A stretch of DNA of 64,000 bases. It comes from Oricola thermophila (GTDB taxonomy: Bacteria > Pseudomonadota > Alphaproteobacteria > Rhizobiales > Rhizobiaceae). The stretch spans positions 2,728,001-2,792,000 of the forward strand of contig NZ_CP054836.1 of assembly GCF_013358405.1 (NCBI RefSeq), in the 5' to 3' direction. The notes below the pieces were generated by a model that was not told the DNA's origin, ran no database searches, and was given only the letters and a program-made list of their open reading frames with translations. Positions 1-9,483 of the stretch are shown in pieces. The number at the start of each line of letters is the position of its first letter. The first letter of the stretch is position 1. Made by a program: the position numbers and the translations under genes.

Positions 1-369
1 GCGGGTCGATGACACCAGGAAGGATTCCGGGACGGCGGTGAAGGCCTGCGAATCGACATTCATCCACATGCCGAGCACCCGCCCCTTGCGGCGGGTGACG
101 AGATCGGCCGCCGGCCCCTCGAGAATGACGAACACGTCATAGCGGCCCTGCCGCTGGACCAGCGGGTCGGCATTGTCGATCGCCCCGAAGATCGTCAGGT
201 CGACGCCGGCGAAATCCGAGGTGATGGCGATCGTCTCCGTCGAAAGCCCTATCTCGATGCGCTCCGGCAGCGTCGGCGCGGCCGCGGCCGGCTCGCCGGC
301 AGGCTCTTCCTGTGCGGCGGCGGGGAGCGCCGTCAGCAGGACGGCGAGAAACGCTGCGGCCAGCCTCAT
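1..369 (-). CDS. TIGR02186-family periplasmic/membrane protein (5' part; gene runs off the window)
   Basis: The first 123 residues are present and the rest lies beyond base 1. The protein opens with a signal peptide (MRLAAAFLAVLLTALPAAAQ) followed by an Ala/Glu/Pro-rich linker and a beta-rich domain containing RQGRYDVFVILEGP and RRKGRVLGMWMN. I recognise this as the uncharacterised TIGR02186 family, which is usually encoded directly after a TSUP/TauE transporter, as here. Its ATG overlaps the stop of the transporter gene in an ATGA, so translation is probably coupled. The role is presumed to be in export or handling of sulfur oxyanions together with the transporter; this is inferred from the neighbour, not from catalytic residues. 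Confidence 0.75.
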   Translation of the reverse strand, partial: MRLAAAFLAVLLTALPAAAQEEPAGEPAAAAPTLPERIEIGLSTETIAITSDFAGVDLTIFGAIDNADPLVQRQGRYDVFVILEGPAADLVTRRKGRVLGMWMNVDSQAFTAVPESFLVSSTR

Positions 370-1289
370 TGCAGGAATTCCCGGGAAATGGAGTACAGCT
401 CGTCGGGCACCACGAAGAGGGTGTAGCCGAGACGGATCGCGACGAGCAGGACGAGCCCCGCCAGCAGGGCACGCAGCTGTTCGCCGCGCAGGCGCTGGCC
501 GGCCTTGGCGCCGTATTGCGCGCCGATGACGGAACCGAGCATCAGCAGCAGCGCCAGCACGGCATCCACCGTCTGGTTGGTCGCGGCATGGACGATCGTG
601 GTGTAGGCGGCGACGAAGATGATCTGGAAAAGCGAGGTGCCGATGACGACGTTGGTCGGCACTTTCAGCAGGTAGATCATCGCCGGCACCATGATGAAGC
701 CGCCGCCGACGCCCATGATCGAGGCGAGCATGCCGATCATCGCGCCGAGGCCCAGGACCGGGATCACGCTGACGTAAAGCTTGGAGGCCTTGAAGCGCAT
801 CTTGAAGGGCAACTTGTGCACCCACATGTGCGCGCCCGGCCGTCGCAGGCTGACCGTGGCGCCCGAGCGGGCCCGGAACATGGCGCGAAGGCTCTCCATC
901 ATCATCAGGCCGCCGATGATGCCGAGAAAGCCGACATAGAGGATCGACACGATCAGGTCGAGCTGTCCGAGGCCGCGCAGGATGGAGAACAGCCAGACGC
1001 CCACCGAGGAACCGGCGATGCCGCCGATCAGCAGCACGACGCCGAGCTTAATGTCGACGGTGCCGCGCTGGAAATGCGACAGCACGCCCGAGACCGACGA
1101 CGCGACCACCTGGTTCGCGCCGGTGGCGACCGCCACGGCCGGCGGAATGTTGTAGAAGATGAGAAGCGGGGTGATCAGGAAGCCGCCGCCGACCCCGAAC
1201 ATGCCCGAAAGAAAACCGACAGCAGCCCCCATGCCGAGCAAGACGAAAATGTTCACAGACATCTCCGCGATCGGCAGATAGAGAGCCAC
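366..1289 (-). CDS. TSUP-family (TauE/SafE) sulfite/organosulfonate exporter-like permease
   Basis: A 307-residue polytopic membrane protein with the internal duplication of the TauE/SafE family: the signature GxFGVGGGFLITPLL near residues 29-42 recurs as MGVGGGFIMVPAMI near residues 190-205. About eight hydrophobic segments are visible. Family members move sulfite, sulfoacetate, taurine-derived or other small anions across the inner membrane; the substrate cannot be read from sequence. The start is a GTG with a well-placed AGGAG seven bases upstream; an internal ATG (MSVNIF) ten codons on is the alternative. It overlaps the TIGR02186-family gene by four bases (ATGA), the standard arrangement for this pair in rhizobia. 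Confidence 0.85.
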   Translation of the reverse strand: MALYLPIAEMSVNIFVLLGMGAAVGFLSGMFGVGGGFLITPLLIFYNIPPAVAVATGANQVVASSVSGVLSHFQRGTVDIKLGVVLLIGGIAGSSVGVWLFSILRGLGQLDLIVSILYVGFLGIIGGLMMMESLRAMFRARSGATVSLRRPGAHMWVHKLPFKMRFKASKLYVSVIPVLGLGAMIGMLASIMGVGGGFIMVPAMIYLLKVPTNVVIGTSLFQIIFVAAYTTIVHAATNQTVDAVLALLLMLGSVIGAQYGAKAGQRLRGEQLRALLAGLVLLVAIRLGYTLFVVPDELYSISREFLQ

Positions 1290-1442
1290 CTTTATCTCCT
1301 GTTCCTCGAGCCCCTCGATTCCCGTTCATGCGCCCGCGCCTTCGCAGAGTCAAACGTGGCTGCGCACAATTCCGGCCGAAAAACGAAACGGGCGGCGCCT
1401 GCGCGCCGCCCGCCCGGATGCGGTTCCCGAATGAACCGGGTG

Positions 1443-4400
1443 TCAGGCTGGATGGCCGTTGATTTCCAGCAGCTTGTCGACGAAGGCGCGATCGATCTCG
1501 CCGGTCGGCATCAGGTTGTTCGCCTTCTGGAACTCGATGATCGCCTGGCGCGTCCGCGCGCCCATGATGCCGTCGGGCGTGCCGGCGTCGAAACCGGCAT
1601 TGTTGAGGATCGCCTGGATGTTGCGGATCGCCTTCGTCATGTCGACGGCCGGCAACGGCGCCGGCGTGGTCGAGGCCGTGGTCTCCCCGCTCACCGTCCA
1701 GGCCTCCGGCACGTCGACCTCGTTGGCCTGCGGGTCCGGCTGGCGCGGCTTCCACAGCTCCACGGCGCCCTTTGCCATCTCGAGCTGCTCGGGATCCAGG
1801 AAACGGGCGATCTCGTCGCGCTTGGCCTCGGCGTCCTTGTCACCGGTCCGGGCGGCGAGCGCCAGCCACTTGTAGGATTCGACGAGATCCTGCGGCACGC
1901 CCTCGCCCCGGGCGGAGAGGATGCCGAGATTGACCTGGCTGTCCTTGACGCCGCGCTCGGCGGCCTCGATGAACCAGCGCGCCGCGGCCTTCATGTCGCG
2001 CTCGCCGTCGATCTCGGTCGCGAACAGCACGGCGAGATTGTGCATGGCGTTCACATTGCCCTGCTCGGCAGCCTGCTCGTACCAGACACGCGCCGCTTCC
2101 AGGTCGCGCTCGACACCGCGGCCCTTCTCGTAGGCATTGCCGAGGCGGTACTGCGCCGGGGCAAAGCCCTGCTCGGCGGCCATCTCGTACCAGCGCACCG
2201 CTTCCGTCATGTCGCTGTCCGGCGAGCCCGAACCATTGCCCATCAGCCGGTCGCCGATGACGAAGAGCGCCTTCGCGTCGCCAGCGACGGCAGCCTCGCG
2301 CAGCGCCATCGGGCCGACGGAGGCCGGTATGTCCTCTAGGGTCAGGACCGGATAGGCGGACGTGTTGATCGTATCGTCAATGCCGGCCTCGACGGCGGCG
2401 GTATCCGCCTCCTCGGCGGTCGGTTCCGCCATGGCGACTTCGGCGCCGTCCGCCGGCGTCATGTCCACGGCCCGCCCGACATCCATGGCGGCCTCGTCCG
2501 GAATCCCGGCCGCGTCCTGCGTCTCCGGTTCGGCCGCAGCGGTTTCGGCCGCGTCCTCCCCGATGGGCTGCACCTCGTTCTCCACCACGCGCACGTCGTC
2601 CGCCATGTCGGCGGGTATCGCCTCGACTGCCGCGGAGTCGGCGACACCATTCGCTTCCTCCGGCAGTTCCGCGCCCGACAGGTAGCCCCGCACCAGCGGG
2701 AAGGCCAGCAGCGCAAGGACGATCGCGCTGGCGCCGAGCAGGAGCGGCCTGCGGCTCGCACCGAGAAGGCCGCCGCGCCGCTTCGATTTCGCCTTGCCGT
2801 CCTCGCGCCTGCCGGAGGCATTCTGGATCGACGCCTCGGCGGCGGCAGCTCGGGCGGCGCGGCGCGCAGCCGCGATGAAGTCGGACTTGGCGATGTCCTC
2901 GTCGGAGGCTTTCGGGTCGGCTTTCGGCGCGACGCCACCTTCCCGTTCCTCGCGTACACGTCTCATGATGGCGGCGAGATCCGGTCCGCCGGATCCCGGC
3001 TCGAGCGGCTCATCGTCGACCATGACGGGATCGGCCTTCGGCTTCTGCGCCTTGCCGAACACCGCCGGTTCCTCGTCTTCCTCCGCGCCGGCCGGCGCAT
3101 TCCCCGGAACGGGCTCCGGTGCATCCGCGATGTCGGCGGCCATGTCCGGCGCCGCTTCAGGCTCGACATGCGGAACGGGAGCCGCTTCAGGACCGGCCTG
3201 CGGCCCTTCGCTGTTGCCGCTTGCCGCACGGCGCGCGGCCACGAACCCTGCGAGCTCGTCCATGCCCGATGCCAGTTCGGGATCGTGCTCGGCCGCGGCG
3301 CGCGCCGCCAGGATGGCAGCCTCCTTCGGCGCCACCGGCTCGCGTGCCGCATCGGCCTCCGCGGCCCGGCTGTCCTCGCCCGAGGCGAAATCGACCGAGG
3401 GCGCGTTCTCGATGTGAGGCACGGCATGCGCGGCCGCCTGCGGGACCGCCGGCGCGGAGCGACCCGCCTGCACGTCTTCGCGCAGGGCCTGCTCGAGACC
3501 GGCAATGCGGTCGGCCACCTTTATCAGCGTATCGTGGATCGCCTCGAAACCGCGCGCGTTGCGGCTGTCGGAATTGCGCGCCATCTCCTCGAGTTCGTGC
3601 AGGTCGCCGGTCAGGCTCGCCAGCAGGCCGCGCTCGTCCTCGGAGACGCCAGGTGTAACGCGCGAGAGCATTTCCTCGGCGGCCTCGCGGGCGGCGGCGA
3701 TCATTTCCTCGCGCCCGCCGGCAAGCTGGTCGGCAACGGCGGCAAGGCGCGGAATCAGATCGCCCAGCGCCGCGGTGTCGACCGCGGGCTGCGCCACGGA
3801 GAGCTTCTCGGACAGGGCCGCTATCTGCGCCTCGATACCTTCCAGCGCGCTTGCGTCGGGCGAGAACATGTCGCCGGACGACAGCATCTGGGCGATTTCC
3901 TCGATGCGCCTTTCCATGTGGTCGAAGGTCGGGAACGGCGCCGGATCGCTCTCGCTTTCCTCGAAGCGGCGCGCCAGTTCCTCCATCCGCGCCTCGATGG
4001 ACTTCAGCAGGCGCGTGCCGTGCTCCTCGGCCGAGGCGGACTGGGTGTCCAGGCGGCCGACGATCTCCTCGAAACGGCCGTTCAGGTTTTCGATCAGTTC
4101 CGCGGGAACGGCATCGGCGGGCTTGAGCCCCTCGTCGAGCCGTCGGGCGATCTCGTCCATGCGCCGCGCGAGATCGCCGATCGCCGCGTCCGTTTCCGGC
4201 GAGGATGCGACGGTTTCATGCAGGGCGCCGAGCCGCTCGGCGATTTCCGCGAGCCGGTTCTCCACTGCATCACCGCGGATCGAGGCCGTGCTTTCCTCGA
4301 CGCGGTTCACGAGCGCGGCAAGACGCGCCTCGATGCGCTCGAAGGGCGTGGTATCGATGTCGACGGTCGTGCCCGCGGCGGAAACGGTCGCGATTGCGCG

Positions 4401-5159
4401 GCTGATCTCGTCGAGCCGCCGATCGAGCGCCTGGAGATAGTCCGGCGACGGCTCGACGTTCTGCGCGGCCAGCGCCTCCACGGCCCCGGCAAGCGTGCGT
4501 ATCTGCTCCTCTACGCCATCGATGGCCCCGGCATTCGGCACGGTGCGAAGCACGTCCTGTATCTCCGATACCCGGCCGGCAATGGCCAGGAGATCCTCGC
4601 GCGTGCCCAGCGACTGCGGCAGCGAGCCGATCTCGCGCTCGACCACGGACCAACGCTCGACCATGTCGCGCAGTGTCTCCTCCTGCGCCAGCGATCCGAC
4701 CAGTCCCTTGATTTCCTCCAGCTCGGCGCGCAACGCGCCGGAATCGGAATTCTCGACCCGGGATGCCACCAGCCCGAGTTCCCGCGTCAGGCGGTTGAGG
4801 CCGTCGGCAAGATCGGCCGTGGCCATGGTGTCGCCATTGGCCGCCAGTTCCCGCAGGTCCTCGCGGATCGCGGCGAACTGCTGCGCGATCGTCGCGCTCA
4901 CCTCGCGATTGAGCTGCTCGCGCAAGCGCTCGATCTCCGCCTTCATGTCGCCCGCAGGTGCCCGGCGCGCGAGAGCCTCCTGCCTGGCGCGTATTGCGGA
5001 AATGTCGTCGTCCCGATGTTCGCGCGAACCCGCTTCGCCGGGCGTGATGCCCATTCGCCGCTCGAGGCGGGAAAGGGCGTCGTCCAGCATCTCCAGGGTT
5101 GCGTTCGCGGACTGTCTGGATGCCGCATCGTTATCGGATTGCGATGGCCTGTCTTGCAT
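1443..5159 (-). CDS. podJ: PodJ-like polar localisation protein (coiled coil, TM, Sel1 repeats, peptidoglycan-binding domain)
   Basis: A 1238-residue protein whose architecture matches PodJ of Caulobacter and Agrobacterium in length and order. About 800 residues of Glu/Arg-rich, coiled-coil-forming cytoplasmic sequence are followed by one membrane span (about residues 803-823, LLLGASAIVLALLAFPLV), an acidic Ala/Glu/Pro-rich periplasmic stretch, four Sel1-like repeats (about 958-1110; for example AVRWYEMAAEQGFAPAQYRL) and a C-terminal PG_binding_1 domain (about 1170-1238, GIMGARTRQAIIEFQ). PodJ organises the old or new pole and recruits division and growth factors. The ATG at 5159 (MQDRPSQSD) is preferred because upstream in-frame sequence lacks family similarity and reads like non-coding DNA. 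It stands alone, divergent from merR. The closest alternative is a generic Sel1/PG-binding protein. Confidence 0.85.
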   Translation of the reverse strand: MQDRPSQSDNDAASRQSANATLEMLDDALSRLERRMGITPGEAGSREHRDDDISAIRARQEALARRAPAGDMKAEIERLREQLNREVSATIAQQFAAIREDLRELAANGDTMATADLADGLNRLTRELGLVASRVENSDSGALRAELEEIKGLVGSLAQEETLRDMVERWSVVEREIGSLPQSLGTREDLLAIAGRVSEIQDVLRTVPNAGAIDGVEEQIRTLAGAVEALAAQNVEPSPDYLQALDRRLDEISRAIATVSAAGTTVDIDTTPFERIEARLAALVNRVEESTASIRGDAVENRLAEIAERLGALHETVASSPETDAAIGDLARRMDEIARRLDEGLKPADAVPAELIENLNGRFEEIVGRLDTQSASAEEHGTRLLKSIEARMEELARRFEESESDPAPFPTFDHMERRIEEIAQMLSSGDMFSPDASALEGIEAQIAALSEKLSVAQPAVDTAALGDLIPRLAAVADQLAGGREEMIAAAREAAEEMLSRVTPGVSEDERGLLASLTGDLHELEEMARNSDSRNARGFEAIHDTLIKVADRIAGLEQALREDVQAGRSAPAVPQAAAHAVPHIENAPSVDFASGEDSRAAEADAAREPVAPKEAAILAARAAAEHDPELASGMDELAGFVAARRAASGNSEGPQAGPEAAPVPHVEPEAAPDMAADIADAPEPVPGNAPAGAEEDEEPAVFGKAQKPKADPVMVDDEPLEPGSGGPDLAAIMRRVREEREGGVAPKADPKASDEDIAKSDFIAAARRAARAAAAEASIQNASGRREDGKAKSKRRGGLLGASRRPLLLGASAIVLALLAFPLVRGYLSGAELPEEANGVADSAAVEAIPADMADDVRVVENEVQPIGEDAAETAAAEPETQDAAGIPDEAAMDVGRAVDMTPADGAEVAMAEPTAEEADTAAVEAGIDDTINTSAYPVLTLEDIPASVGPMALREAAVAGDAKALFVIGDRLMGNGSGSPDSDMTEAVRWYEMAAEQGFAPAQYRLGNAYEKGRGVERDLEAARVWYEQAAEQGNVNAMHNLAVLFATEIDGERDMKAAARWFIEAAERGVKDSQVNLGILSARGEGVPQDLVESYKWLALAARTGDKDAEAKRDEIARFLDPEQLEMAKGAVELWKPRQPDPQANEVDVPEAWTVSGETTASTTPAPLPAVDMTKAIRNIQAILNNAGFDAGTPDGIMGARTRQAIIEFQKANNLMPTGEIDRAFVDKLLEINGHPA

Positions 5160-5624
5160 AACTCGCCCATTCCTTGCGGCCCTTGCGCCGTCGCCGGATC
5201 GAGATGCTCCGCGCGGCTGCAGGCTGGCTCCTGACTTGTTTCGGGATCCGAGCGCGCACCCGGGACACAATCACGCTGCGGCCTTCCAGGGTTAACCTTT
5301 TTCAAATCACGGTAAACAAGCCGTTAACCGGCGAACGGCGTGCGCGAAAAAGCGAGAAGGCCGGAGCACCCGACCCGGTCCGGCCCGAAACTGTTGTCCG
5401 CAACACGCATCGACAGTATGTATACATCGCCGACCCAACATTTTGTAACACCGGGTAACGTTAGGAAACCTTCATAAGACGGCTGCCTGGGCGTTCAATG
5501 TGCGGGCATGGAGCGGATTCGTCGCCGGGATTCGCCGGAGGGCATCGCGGCGAAGCTGGCATGGACGTTTCCGGTCCCAAGAACCAAAACAACCGCCTCG
5601 CGCGGGAAACGATTGGAAAAGGAC
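5160..5624. other. Divergent intergenic region between podJ-like gene and merR
   Basis: No gene is supported in these 465 bp. It is visibly less GC-rich in its middle and holds two TTAACC motifs (5292-5297 and 5324-5329) that resemble CtrA half-sites on the podJ side, a perfect 10-bp palindrome ATGTATACAT (5418-5427), and two GATTC (CcrM-type GANTC) sites near 5516 and 5528 just ahead of merR. The TTAACC pair is not spaced as a full TTAA-N7-TTAA CtrA box, so cell-cycle control of podJ is only a suggestion. Confidence 0.5.
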
Positions 5625-6038
5625 ATGAATACGGCCACCCAGGCAGACACTCTCGAATCTCCCGAGGAAACCTACCGCATCGGTGATCTGTCGAACGAGT
5701 TCGACGTCACCCTGCGCACCCTGCGCTTCTACGAGGACAAGGGACTCCTCTCGCCGCGGCGCATCGGCAACACCCGGCTCTATTCCCGGGCCGACCGCGG
5801 CCGGCTCAAGCTGATCCTGCTCGGCAAGCGCGTCGGGCTCTCGCTGCTCGACATCAAGGAGATTCTCGATCTCTACGAGCCGAACGGCGACAACCGGCGC
5901 CAGATCACCGTCGCCATCGAGAAGGGCACGGAGCAGATGGAAATCTTGCGCAAGCAGCGCGAGGAAGTCGAACAGGCCATCGGGGAGCTCGACGAGACCC
6001 TGGTGAAGCTGAAGGAGCAGCTTTCCGCCCTGGCCTAG
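5625..6038 (+). CDS. MerR-family transcriptional regulator (LiuR-like) of the adjacent acyl-CoA operon
   Basis: A 137-residue MerR protein. The N-terminal winged helix carries YRIGDLSNEFDVTLRTLRFY with the family hallmark RTLRFYEDKGLLSPRR, then a long C-terminal dimerisation helix rich in Glu, Gln and Lys. It has no C-terminal effector-binding cysteines, so it is not a metal-sensing member. Start ATG 5625 is preferred over an in-frame upstream ATG (5508) because of an AAAGGA Shine-Dalgarno and because the family domain begins soon after. It precedes an acyl-CoA dehydrogenase/thiolase operon, is separated from it by an intrinsic terminator, and a large palindrome typical of MerR targets sits in the operon promoter. 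I infer it controls that operon, as LiuR-type MerR regulators do for branched-chain and fatty acyl-CoA catabolism. Confidence 0.88.
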   Translation: MNTATQADTLESPEETYRIGDLSNEFDVTLRTLRFYEDKGLLSPRRIGNTRLYSRADRGRLKLILLGKRVGLSLLDIKEILDLYEPNGDNRRQITVAIEKGTEQMEILRKQREEVEQAIGELDETLVKLKEQLSALA

Positions 6039-6090
6039 CGGCAACCCGCCGCGCCGGCCCGCCCCCCAGGGCCGCAGACCGCTTGAACGG

Positions 6091-6127
6091 AGCCCCGGCA
6101 TATTTCGCGATGCCGGGGCTTCTTTTC
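6091..6127 (+). terminator. Intrinsic terminator after merR
   Basis: A perfect 10-bp stem, AGCCCCGGCA / TGCCGGGGCT, with a 10-base loop, followed by TCTTTTCGTT. It lies 53 bp after the merR stop and separates merR from the acyl-CoA operon. Confidence 0.85.
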
Positions 6128-6223
6128 GTTTCGCCCGACGCCGATTCCGGCCGAAATCGGCCATTTTTCCGTCGTTTCCTGTCATTGCCGGCTCGCATGT
6201 CGCCGGCGTCGCGCAAAAATCGG

Positions 6224-6255
6224 AAATTTTGACGTTTACGCAAACGTCAAAATTT
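6224..6255 (+). promoter_or_regulatory. MerR-type operator/promoter of the acyl-CoA operon
   Basis: A perfect inverted repeat of 14-bp arms, AAATTTTGACGTTT and AAACGTCAAAATTT, separated by ACGC. A TTGACG (-35) lies inside it and a TTGCTA lies 19 bp further (6254-6259), the long spacer that MerR activators need. The core TTGACGTTTACG resembles operators described for LiuR-type MerR regulators. A site matching at 19 of 22 positions lies at 54541-54562 upstream of the nitronate monooxygenase gene. Confidence 0.85.
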
Positions 6256-6322
6256 GCTAGCGAGCAGCTAACGTCGGTGCGCAGTGTCCGCTGCGCGAGA
6301 AAACCAACTCTCGGAGGAGTTC

Positions 6323-8119
6323 ATGCCCGCCTATCGCGCCCCCGTCGAAGACACGCTCTTCGTGCTCAACGACGTCTTCAAATACGAACGCTACAACAAC
6401 CTGCCGGGCTTCTCGGATGCCTCGCCCGACATCGTCGAGGCGGTCCTGCGCGAGGCCGCCCGCATGGCGGAGGAAGTCTTCTTCCCGCTCAACCAGTCCG
6501 GCGACCGGGAAGGCTGTACCCGCAACGATGACGGCTCGGTGACGACGCCGAAAGGCTTCAGGGAAGCTTTCGAGCAGTACAAGGAAGCCGGCTGGATGGG
6601 ACTCGCATTCGATCCCGAATATGGCGGCCAGGGCCTGCCCTATGTGCTGCACTCCGCCATCGGCGAGTATTTCTCGTCCGCCAACATGGCGTTTGCCATG
6701 TATCCCGGCCTGACCCAGGGCGCGATGGCCGCGATCCGCGAGCACGGCAATGACAAGCAGAAGCAGACCTTCCTGCCGAAGATGGTGGAGGGCCGCTGGA
6801 CCGGCACGATGAACCTGACCGAACCGCATTGCGGCACCGATCTCGGCCTGCTGCGCACGAAGGCGGTACCGCAGGGCGACGGCAGCTACAGGATTTCCGG
6901 CCAGAAGATCTTCATCTCCGCCGGCGAACACGACATGAGCGAGAACATCATCCATCTCGTGCTCGCCCGCATCGAGGGCGCGCCGGAAGGCACCAAGGGC
7001 ATCTCGCTGTTCATCGTGCCGAAGTTCCTCGTCAACGAGGACGGCTCGGTCGGCGAGCGCAACGGCGTGACCTGCGGCTCCATCGAGGAGAAGATGGGCA
7101 TCCACGCCAACTCGACCTGCGTGATGAACTACGACGACGCGACGGGCTACCTCATCGGCGAGGAGAACAAGGGTCTGCGCGCCATGTTCGTGATGATGAA
7201 CGAGGCACGCCTCGGCGTCGGCCTGCAGGGCCTGTCGATCTCGGAGGTCGCGTACCAGAACGCCGTCGCCTATGCGAAGGAGCGCATCCAGGGCCGCGCG
7301 CTGACCGGCCCAGCCGCGCCGGACAGGAAGGCCGACCCGATCATCGTGCACCCGGACGTGCGCCGCAACCTGATGACCATCCGCGCCTTCAACGAGGCCG
7401 GCCGCGCCTTCCTGATCTGGGCGGCGCTGAAGTCCGACGTGGCGCACCGCTCCGACAATGCGGAGGAGCGCGAGCTGTCACAGGAGATGATGGGCCTGCT
7501 CACCCCGGTCATCAAGGGCGTGCTGACCGACAAGGGCTTCGAGCACGCCGTGATGGCGCAGCAGGTCTTCGGCGGCCACGGCTACATCGAGGAACACGGC
7601 ATGAGCCAGTATGTGCGCGACGCGCGCATCACCATGATCTACGAGGGCGCCAACGGCATCCAGGCACTCGACCTGGTGGGCCGCAAGCTGCCGATGAACG
7701 GCGGCCGCGCCGTGCAGGCCTTCTTCAAGGAGGTCGGCGAGTTCTGCGAGGAGAACCGCAACGACGAGTCGATGAGCTTCTTCACCAAGCACCTGAAGAA
7801 GGGCCTCAACGACCTGCAGCAGGCGACCATGTGGTTCGTGCAGAACGCCATGGCCAAGCCCGACAATGCGGGTGCGGGCAGCCACGACTACATGCACCTC
7901 TTCGGGCTGGTGACGCTCGGCTACATGTGGGGATTGCAGGCGAAGACCGCGCAGGAAAGGCTGGCCGCCGGCGACGAGGCGCGCAAGGCGTTCCTGGAGG
8001 CGAAGCTGGCGACGGCCCGCTTCTTCATGGAGCGCATCATGCCCGAGACATCGGCGCATCTCGCCCGCATCTCGGCGGGCGCCGATTCCATGATGGCGCT
8101 GCCCGAGGATTCGTTCTGA
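6323..8119 (+). CDS. Acyl-CoA dehydrogenase with C-terminal extension (FadE/DmdC-like, ~600 aa)
   Basis: A 598-residue flavoprotein of the long acyl-CoA dehydrogenase subfamily (about 590-600 aa, the type that includes bacterial DmdC and AcdA). Visible landmarks are the FAD/substrate-binding [18 protein letters not shown] segment, the middle domain, and [19 protein letters not shown], whose Glu is the expected catalytic base. After it comes the extra helical C-terminal domain (Acyl-CoA_dh_C-like). It introduces the trans-2 double bond in acyl-CoA; chain length cannot be read. The ATG at 6323 follows a strong GGAGGAG. It is the first gene of a five-gene rightward operon under the MerR-type palindrome. 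Confidence 0.9.
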   Translation: MPAYRAPVEDTLFVLNDVFKYERYNNLPGFSDASPDIVEAVLREAARMAEEVFFPLNQSGDREGCTRNDDGSVTTPKGFREAFEQYKEAGWMGLAFDPEYGGQGLPYVLHSAIGEYFSSANMAFAMYPGLTQGAMAAIREHGNDKQKQTFLPKMVEGRWTGTMNLTEPHCGTDLGLLRTKAVPQGDGSYRISGQKIFISAGEHDMSENIIHLVLARIEGAPEGTKGISLFIVPKFLVNEDGSVGERNGVTCGSIEEKMGIHANSTCVMNYDDATGYLIGEENKGLRAMFVMMNEARLGVGLQGLSISEVAYQNAVAYAKERIQGRALTGPAAPDRKADPIIVHPDVRRNLMTIRAFNEAGRAFLIWAALKSDVAHRSDNAEERELSQEMMGLLTPVIKGVLTDKGFEHAVMAQQVFGGHGYIEEHGMSQYVRDARITMIYEGANGIQALDLVGRKLPMNGGRAVQAFFKEVGEFCEENRNDESMSFFTKHLKKGLNDLQQATMWFVQNAMAKPDNAGAGSHDYMHLFGLVTLGYMWGLQAKTAQERLAAGDEARKAFLEAKLATARFFMERIMPETSAHLARISAGADSMMALPEDSF

Positions 8120-8199
8120 TCGGCGGGGGCCGGTTCATCCATAAGTGATGCGACCGGCCCCCGGCATTCTGCGAGACTGCGGCAAGACGGGAGGATCAC

Positions 8200-9372
8200 A
8201 TGGCGAGCAATCCGGCTGAAATCCTGGGCGTTCCGAAGCCGTCCTGGGCCACCGAGGACGTGGTGATGCTGCAGGACATGGCCACGCGGTTCATGACCGA
8301 GGAGATCCTGCCGCGCTACGAGGAGTTCGAGAAGAACGAGAGCTTCGACCGCGAAAGCTGGGAAAAGGCCGGTGCCGCCGGCCTGCTCTGCGCCTCCATG
8401 CCGGAGGAATATGGCGGCTCGGGCGGCACCTACGCCCACGAGACCGCCATACTGGAGGCGATCAGCCATGTCGGCGTCGACGGTTTCGGCATCCCGCTGC
8501 ACAATTCCATCGTCGCCCCCTACATCCTCCACTACGGCTCCGAGGAGCAGAAGAGACGCTGGCTGCCGAAGCTGGCGACCGGAGAGCTGATCGGCGCCAT
8601 CGCCATGACCGAGCCGGGCGCCGGCTCCGACCTGCAGGGAGTCAAGACGAGCGCCCGCAGGGACGGCAACCACTATGTCATCAACGGCTCCAAGACATTC
8701 ATCACCAACGGCCAGCTCGCCAATCTCATCATCGTCGTCACCAAGACCGACCCGTCCGCGGGCGCGAAGGGCACCTCGCTGATCGTCGTCGAGACCGACG
8801 ACGCGGACGGCTTCGAGCGCGGCCGCAACCTCGACAAGATCGGGCTGAAGTCCAACGACACCTCCGAGCTGTTCTTCAACGACGTGCGGGTGCCGACGGC
8901 CAACCTGCTCGGCCACGAGGAAGGCATGGGCTTCGTCCAGCTGATGCAGCAATTGCCGCAGGAGCGGCTGCAGATCGGCGGCTCCGCCATCGCCATGATC
9001 GAGCGGGCACTGGCGCTGACCATCGACTACGTCAAGGAGCGCCGGGCCTTCGGCAAGGCGATCATCGAGTTCCAGAACACCCAGTTCACCCTTGCCGAAC
9101 TGAAGACCGAGGCGACCGTCGGACGCACATTCTACAATCACTGCGTTGCCGAGCACCTGGAAGGCCGGCTGACGCCGGAACTCGCCTCCATGGCGAAGTA
9201 CTGGCTGTCCGACCTGCAGGGCAAGGTCGTCGACGCCTGCCTGCAACTGCATGGCGGCTACGGCTACATGAACGAGTACCCGATCGCGCGCATGTATCGC
9301 GACGCCCGCGTGCAGCGCATCTATGGCGGCACCAACGAGATCATGAAACTGCTGATCGCGAGGAGCCTCTAG
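8200..9372 (+). CDS. Acyl-CoA dehydrogenase, long-chain (LCAD)-like
   Basis: A 390-residue acyl-CoA dehydrogenase of the short (about 380-400 aa) class. FAD contacts are in AIAMTEPGAGSDLQGVKTSA. The usual catalytic Glu of the YEGT motif is replaced by Gly (IYGGTNEIMKLLIAR), while an alternative Glu sits in QQLPQERLQIGG. That is the arrangement of long-chain/isovaleryl-type dehydrogenases, where the base is supplied by a different helix. The active site is therefore intact, not broken. It sits 80 bp after the first dehydrogenase, so the operon carries two dehydrogenases of different chain or branch specificity. Confidence 0.9.
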   Translation: MASNPAEILGVPKPSWATEDVVMLQDMATRFMTEEILPRYEEFEKNESFDRESWEKAGAAGLLCASMPEEYGGSGGTYAHETAILEAISHVGVDGFGIPLHNSIVAPYILHYGSEEQKRRWLPKLATGELIGAIAMTEPGAGSDLQGVKTSARRDGNHYVINGSKTFITNGQLANLIIVVTKTDPSAGAKGTSLIVVETDDADGFERGRNLDKIGLKSNDTSELFFNDVRVPTANLLGHEEGMGFVQLMQQLPQERLQIGGSAIAMIERALALTIDYVKERRAFGKAIIEFQNTQFTLAELKTEATVGRTFYNHCVAEHLEGRLTPELASMAKYWLSDLQGKVVDACLQLHGGYGYMNEYPIARMYRDARVQRIYGGTNEIMKLLIARSL

Positions 9373-9483
9373 GCATGGCGGACCGCGCGCGCGGCCGGAA
9401 CGGCACATCGGCGCGGCGCAGTCCCCGAAAAGGACACCGCGAAGGCGCAAGCCCCGCGGGAGAGAAAACCAAGGAGACGGAAC

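Noticed and set aside
5292..5329. CtrA box before the podJ-like gene
   Set aside because: Two TTAACC half-sites exist but are 32 bp apart and not in the TTAA-N7-TTAA form; kept only as a remark in the intergenic entry.
8200..9372. Inactive acyl-CoA dehydrogenase because the YEGT glutamate is Gly
   Set aside because: Long-chain and isovaleryl-type enzymes naturally have Gly here and use another Glu, which is present in QLPQERLQI.
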